Source: Chloroflexota bacterium (GTDB taxonomy: Bacteria; Chloroflexota; Anaerolineae; UBA7937; JACPPX01). Taken from it: 8,810 nucleotides of DNA. Of the stretch, positions 6,315 to 8,810 are shown in pieces; within the stretch, counting starts at the first letter, position 1, and the number at the start of each line of letters is the position of its first letter. Below the pieces are notes generated by a model. The model did no database searches. It was not told the origin of the DNA and worked only from the letters and a program-made list of their open reading frames with translations. The stretch lies in assembly GCA_016190785.1 (NCBI GenBank), contig JACPPX010000107.1:1-8810 (forward strand), given 5' to 3'. The position numbers were made by a program, and so were the translations under genes.

Positions 6315-7277
6315 TTATTCTACTGCAGGGCTCTCCCCGGTGCGGGTCTTGAGTTTCAGTCGATCCTCATCGCGCAGTACGATGAGCTCCACCTCCTGGC
6401 CTACTTTGACCTTGGAGAGGGCACGGTGCAGATCGTCCACACTCTTCACCGTTTGCCCGTCTAAGCCGGCGATGATGTCTCCCGGCTGGATGCCGGCTTT
6501 TTCCGCCCCAGTGCCTCGGCCCACACCTCGCACCATCACTCCAACCTCGGAGGAGAGATTGTGATGTTTTACGAAACGGGGGTTAAGCCCAGCGAGCTGC
6601 ACCGCCAGACCCAAATAAGCTCGCCTAACCTTCCCCTCTTTGGTGAGTAACTCCGCTACCCACTTTGCGGTGTTAATGGGGATGGCGAAAGATATACCCT
6701 GGGCAAAGAGGATGATGGCAGTGTTAATCCCCACCACTTTTCCCTGAGCGTCCACTAAAGGGCCGCCGGAGTTCCCGGGGTTGAGGGCGGCGTCAGTCTG
6801 GATGATATTTTCAATCGTTCGCCCAGTGCGGGAGGGCAAAGATCTCCCCACGGCACTGACTACTCCCGCAGTAACCGAGGCTTGTAGGGCGCCCAAGGAG
6901 TTGCCGATGGCGATGACTAATTGCCCCGGTTTTAAGGTATCAGAATCCCCCAATTCGGCTACCGGAAGATTCTCCCCCTCAACATCGATCACCGCCAGAT
7001 CCGTATCCGCATCGTCACCCACCAGCTTGGCGGGAAGGACTCGGCCATCGGGTAGAAACACTTCTAATTCTGAGAAGCCGTGCACCACATGACTGTTGGT
7101 TAGGATGTGGCCATCCGAAGAAATGATCACCCCCGAAGCCGCACCTTCTTGCTGGAAGGGCACTACCCCCCACCAGGTACGCAGCCCTCCGCCGCGGGTG
7201 ACATTTACCCGTACCACCGCCGGGGCAACTTTCTCCACGGCTTGCATTACCGTTTGCGAATAGGCATCTTCAGCCAT
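6315..7277 (-). CDS. HtrA-like serine protease (S1C) with PDZ domain, no signal peptide
   Basis: This is a trypsin-fold protein-quality-control protease with one PDZ domain. The catalytic triad is visible: His63 in LTNSHVVHG, Asp93 in DADTDLAVID, and Ser170 in NPGNSGGPL. The oxyanion-side and activation regions (IAIGNSLG 123-129, TAGVVSAVGR 136-145) are also conserved. The PDZ domain spans about 219-312, with YLGLAV at its binding loop and AGIQPGDIIAGLDGQ at its core. At 320 residues it is short for the DegP/DegQ family because it begins directly with the pre-protease helix: there is no signal peptide or N-terminal membrane anchor. The start is firm, since GGAGGG (7284-7289) sits six bases before ATG 7275-7277. 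That implies cytoplasmic residence. Upstream genes are the pterin dehydratase (58-bp gap) and the metallopeptidase. Confidence 0.94.
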   Translation of the reverse strand: MAEDAYSQTVMQAVEKVAPAVVRVNVTRGGGLRTWWGVVPFQQEGAASGVIISSDGHILTNSHVVHGFSELEVFLPDGRVLPAKLVGDDADTDLAVIDVEGENLPVAELGDSDTLKPGQLVIAIGNSLGALQASVTAGVVSAVGRSLPSRTGRTIENIIQTDAALNPGNSGGPLVDAQGKVVGINTAIILFAQGISFAIPINTAKWVAELLTKEGKVRRAYLGLAVQLAGLNPRFVKHHNLSSEVGVMVRGVGRGTGAEKAGIQPGDIIAGLDGQTVKSVDDLHRALSKVKVGQEVELIVLRDEDRLKLKTRTGESPAVE

Positions 7278-7295
7278 TGTTATCCCTCCGTATTT

Positions 7296-7323
7296 ATTCT
7301 ACAATGATCGGCAAGTGGGTCGA
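7296..7323 (-). promoter_or_regulatory. Possible promoter for htrA
   Basis: On the minus strand TCGACC (7318-7323, 4 of 6) and TAGAAT (7296-7301, 5 of 6) lie 16 bp apart in the 58-bp gap upstream of htrA. The predicted start, about 7289, falls on the first base of the GGAGGG ribosome site, which makes it marginal. htrA may instead be only co-transcribed with the two genes upstream. Confidence 0.3.
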
Positions 7324-7335
7324 GGAATTACTGCC

Positions 7336-7626
7336 TCATTCCTTGCTGATGGCTGCCCCTTCCACTTGCTTGGCCAGGTTAAAGTCCTTTTCGGTCAGCC
7401 CTCCCTCGCTGTAGGTGATAAGACTGATAGTGACATTGCGCCAGTTAATGGCCATGTCCGGGTGGTGGTCAGCGGCCTCAGCTAGATCCGCTACCCGGTT
7501 CACAAAGGCAATCGCCTCACGGAAAGAAGGCAGGCGGTACTTTTTGGCGATGGCCGGCCCTCGCCTCGTCCAGCCCGGCAAAGCCTTCAAATTCTCCTCT
7601 ACCTCGGCATCGGTCAAAAGGGCCAT
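7336..7626 (-). CDS. Pterin-4a-carbinolamine dehydratase (PCD/DCoH family)
   Basis: It dehydrates 4a-hydroxytetrahydrobiopterin to the quinonoid dihydropterin, recycling the cofactor of aromatic amino acid hydroxylases; in bacteria without such enzymes the same family is linked to other pterin or molybdopterin metabolism. The 96 residues match the family length. The active-site motif DHHPDM (53-58) is followed by the conserved INWRNVTISLITYSEGGLTE (60-79) and DFNLAKQVE (81-89). I start it at ATG 7624-7626, not at the in-frame TTG at 7630-7632. The AGGA at 7634-7637 is seven bases from the ATG but only one base from the TTG. The gene begins 9 bp after the metallopeptidase stop and its SD overlaps that stop codon, so translation is coupled. 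No aromatic hydroxylase is in the window. Confidence 0.93.
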   Translation of the reverse strand: MALLTDAEVEENLKALPGWTRRGPAIAKKYRLPSFREAIAFVNRVADLAEAADHHPDMAINWRNVTISLITYSEGGLTEKDFNLAKQVEGAAISKE

Positions 7627-7633
7627 ATCCAAT

Positions 7634-7637
7634 TCCT
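7634..7637 (-). promoter_or_regulatory. Ribosome binding site of the pterin dehydratase gene
   Basis: AGGA on the minus strand overlaps the TAG stop (7636-7638) of the upstream metallopeptidase gene. Its 7-nt spacing to ATG 7626 decides the start against the nearer TTG at 7632. Confidence 0.65.
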
Positions 7638-8265
7638 AGAAGTGGCCGCCCTCATAGTAAGGGACGGCTTTTATTATTCCCTTGAACTGCGGCTCAAAAT
7701 AGCGCCACATGAATTCGGGCAGATGTCTTGGCCCATCCCGGAAGCGGCCCATGGTCCAGCTGGAGAATCCAGCGTAGATTTCCCAGTCATTGACTCTGTC
7801 CTCAAAATCCTCTGGAGTTAAGTGATGAACATTTTGAGGCATCGGCCCATCGTTGTAATGGGCATTGGCTAGCATCCCTTTCCAGCCCCTCTCCGGAATG
7901 CCATACACATACTCTAGGGAGAATTTGATGGCCGGGGCATTTTTTGGTTCTTCTTGTGGATCCATATCTGAGACCCGCACAAGATCGCGGACTAGTTCTT
8001 CGCGGAGGGTGCGATCCTTGAGCCGCAGATCATGCCACCATACATGAGAGAGTTCATGCACTGCCGCCTCGTGACCAAAACTGGTCAAATACACTATCCG
8101 CTTATCCGCATACCAATAACCGGCCTTGACCGGATCCGCCTCGTTGACCACGATTCTAGAATTGCGGCGGATATGCTCTTGGGCCTCCGGAGTGAAACCG
8201 TAGAGGTCGAAAATCAACTCCCGGAATTCCCGGGTCTGGGGAGTCTCCCTTATATCTGCCAACAT
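7636..8265 (-). CDS. Predicted HExxH zinc metallopeptidase, family not recognised
   Basis: I do not recognise this 209-residue protein as a named family. It contains GHEAAVHELSHVWWHD (64-79), where His70-Glu71-x-x-His74 is a classic zinc-metallopeptidase motif preceded by a hydrophobic helix. About 88 residues later, NDWEIYAGFSSW (159-170) has an E-x-Y/F-A pattern like the helix that gives the third, glutamate ligand in gluzincin-like and lethal-factor-like peptidases; Glu162 is my candidate. RIVYLTSFGHEAAVHELSH (56-74) also resembles the strand-helix entry to such active sites. The rest is rich in Trp, Tyr and charged residues, with no signal peptide or membrane segment. The ATG at 8263-8265 has no SD but a near-consensus promoter 8 nt upstream. 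It is first in a tight operon with the pterin dehydratase. Peptidase activity is inferred; the substrate is unknown. Confidence 0.8.
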   Translation of the reverse strand: MLADIRETPQTREFRELIFDLYGFTPEAQEHIRRNSRIVVNEADPVKAGYWYADKRIVYLTSFGHEAAVHELSHVWWHDLRLKDRTLREELVRDLVRVSDMDPQEEPKNAPAIKFSLEYVYGIPERGWKGMLANAHYNDGPMPQNVHHLTPEDFEDRVNDWEIYAGFSSWTMGRFRDGPRHLPEFMWRYFEPQFKGIIKAVPYYEGGHF

Positions 8266-8273
8266 AATTGGCG

Positions 8274-8302
8274 ATTATAATCTGCGTCATATCCAATTTC
8301 AA
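8274..8302 (-). promoter_or_regulatory. Near-consensus promoter giving a leaderless metallopeptidase mRNA
   Basis: On the minus strand: TTGAAA (8297-8302, 5 of 6), a 17-bp spacer, and TATAAT (8274-8279, 6 of 6). Only 8 nt (CGCCAATT) lie between the -10 and the ATG, with no SD, so transcription should begin within 0-2 nt of the start codon. The -35 lies 13 bp from the -35 of the divergent GTPase promoter. Confidence 0.75.
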
Positions 8303-8315
8303 TGCTTATCTCAAA

Positions 8316-8344
8316 TTGACAGAGTGTGGGGCTTAGCCTAAAAT
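8316..8344 (+). promoter_or_regulatory. Strong promoter of the EF-G-like gene
   Basis: TTGACA (8316-8321, perfect -35), a 17-bp spacer and TAAAAT (8339-8344, 5 of 6). The predicted start near 8351 gives a leader of about 13 nt that just includes the GGAGG ribosome site. Confidence 0.75.
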
Positions 8345-8353
8345 CTGGCTTTT

Positions 8354-8358
8354 GGAGG
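8354..8358 (+). promoter_or_regulatory. Ribosome binding site of the EF-G-like gene
   Basis: A perfect GGAGG five bases before the GTG at 8364-8366. It fixes GTG as the start; the only nearby in-frame alternative, TTG at 8352, overlaps this site. Confidence 0.8.
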
Positions 8359-8363
8359 CGATA

Positions 8364-8810
8364 GTGAAAGAGTACCCTATAGCCAAACTCCGCAGTGTTG
8401 TCCTCCTCGGCCACGGCGGGTCGGGAAAGACCAGCCTGGGCGAGGCTCTTCTCTTCCATAGCGGGGCGATCAAGAGGCTGGGCCGAGTCCAGGAAGGGAA
8501 CACCGTATCCGATTATGACCCAGAGGAGGTCCGCCGCCAGATTTCCGTCAACACCTCCCTTCTCCCCGTAGAGTGGCGGGAGCACAAGGCCAATGTCCTG
8601 GATACCCCAGGTTATGCTGACTTTGTGGGGGAGGTCAAAGGGGCGGTGCGAGTTGCCGATGGCGCAGTGATCATCTTGGACGCGGCAGCGGGAGTAGAAG
8701 TTGGAACAGAACTAGTTTGGCAATACGCTGATGAACAGTCATTGCCCCGGCTGGTTTTCATCAACAAGATGGACCGGGAAAACGCCAACTTTTCCGGGAC
8801 CATAGAGCAA
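8364..8810 (+). CDS. EF-G-like translational GTPase (EF-G-2 type), N-terminal part (runs off right edge)
   Basis: The 149 visible codons are the GTPase domain of an elongation-factor-G paralogue. G1 is GHGGSGKTS (16-24). The G2 region reads SDYDPEEVRRQISVN (49-63), where canonical EF-G has RGITI, so Gly is replaced by Gln and Thr by Ser61. G3 is DTPGYADF (80-87), with Tyr84 in place of the catalytic His of EF-G and EF-Tu; G4 is NKMD (134-137). GRVQEGNTVSDYDPEE and GVEVGTELVW are typical of the EF-G-like group to which Thermus EF-G-2 belongs, and not of the main FusA. A full protein would be about 660-700 residues. The GTG start is fixed by a GGAGG five bases upstream. It is transcribed divergently from the metallopeptidase operon. 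The cellular role of this paralogue group is not settled. Confidence 0.93.
   Translation, partial: MKEYPIAKLRSVVLLGHGGSGKTSLGEALLFHSGAIKRLGRVQEGNTVSDYDPEEVRRQISVNTSLLPVEWREHKANVLDTPGYADFVGEVKGAVRVADGAVIILDAAAGVEVGTELVWQYADEQSLPRLVFINKMDRENANFSGTIEQ

Noticed and set aside
7627..7632. TTG start for the pterin dehydratase, two codons upstream
   Set aside because: The AGGA ribosome site would be one base from the TTG. Spacing of seven to the ATG at 7626 is far better.
1..8810. A dedicated defence, secretion or biosynthetic gene cluster
   Set aside because: The genes are mainly housekeeping or single exporters without shared effector, sensor or modification partners. I found no CRISPR repeats, toxin-antitoxin pair, transposase or integrase.

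Overview
The window is a compact, chromosome-like stretch of bacterial DNA: nine genes, almost all on the minus strand, with intergenic gaps of at most about 135 bp and no stretch over 300 bp without a gene. Base composition is moderately GC-rich. I see no rRNA, tRNA, CRISPR array, insertion sequence or prophage gene. Several features suggest a Chloroflexota (Dehalococcoidia/Anaerolineae-like) or similar deep-branching Gram-positive-like genome: the archaeal-type short ProRS, an EF-G-2-type GTPase, an ABC-2 permease fused to a SpoIIM-like domain, and a mix of Shine-Dalgarno-led and apparently leaderless genes. That assignment is inference from gene style only.

Layout, from the left edge. Positions 1-399 (minus) hold the N-terminal 133 codons of NAD-dependent DNA ligase LigA, which runs off the window and has its own extended -10 promoter. 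Positions 502-2942 (minus) are a two-gene ABC exporter operon: the ATPase is upstream, then the permease/SpoIIM fusion, with an ATGA overlap between them. A good promoter and a dyad symmetry centred on its predicted start site precede this operon. Positions 3056-6179 (minus) look like a second operon in transcription order: proS (prolyl-tRNA synthetase), a small NTF2/SnoaL-like protein, and a DHA3-type MFS exporter. It starts from an extended -10 promoter placed so close to proS that the mRNA should be leaderless or nearly so. A 13-bp hairpin at 6230-6258 separates it from the next unit.

Positions 6315-8265 (minus) carry, in transcription order, a predicted HExxH metallopeptidase of unknown family, a pterin-4a-carbinolamine dehydratase, and an HtrA-like trypsin/PDZ protease without a signal peptide. 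The metallopeptidase also has a near-consensus promoter only 8 nt from its ATG, again predicting a leaderless transcript. Divergently, from a strong TTGACA/TAAAAT promoter, an EF-G-like GTPase (EF-G-2 type) starts at a GTG at 8364 and runs off the right edge.

How the genes work together: most are housekeeping (DNA joining, proline charging, a translation-factor paralogue, pterin recycling) mixed with protein quality control (HtrA, possibly the metallopeptidase) and export (ABC, MFS). I do not see a coherent new defence or biosynthetic system. The most unusual items are the ABC-2/SpoIIM fusion, the unassigned metallopeptidase, and the repeated leaderless promoter geometry.
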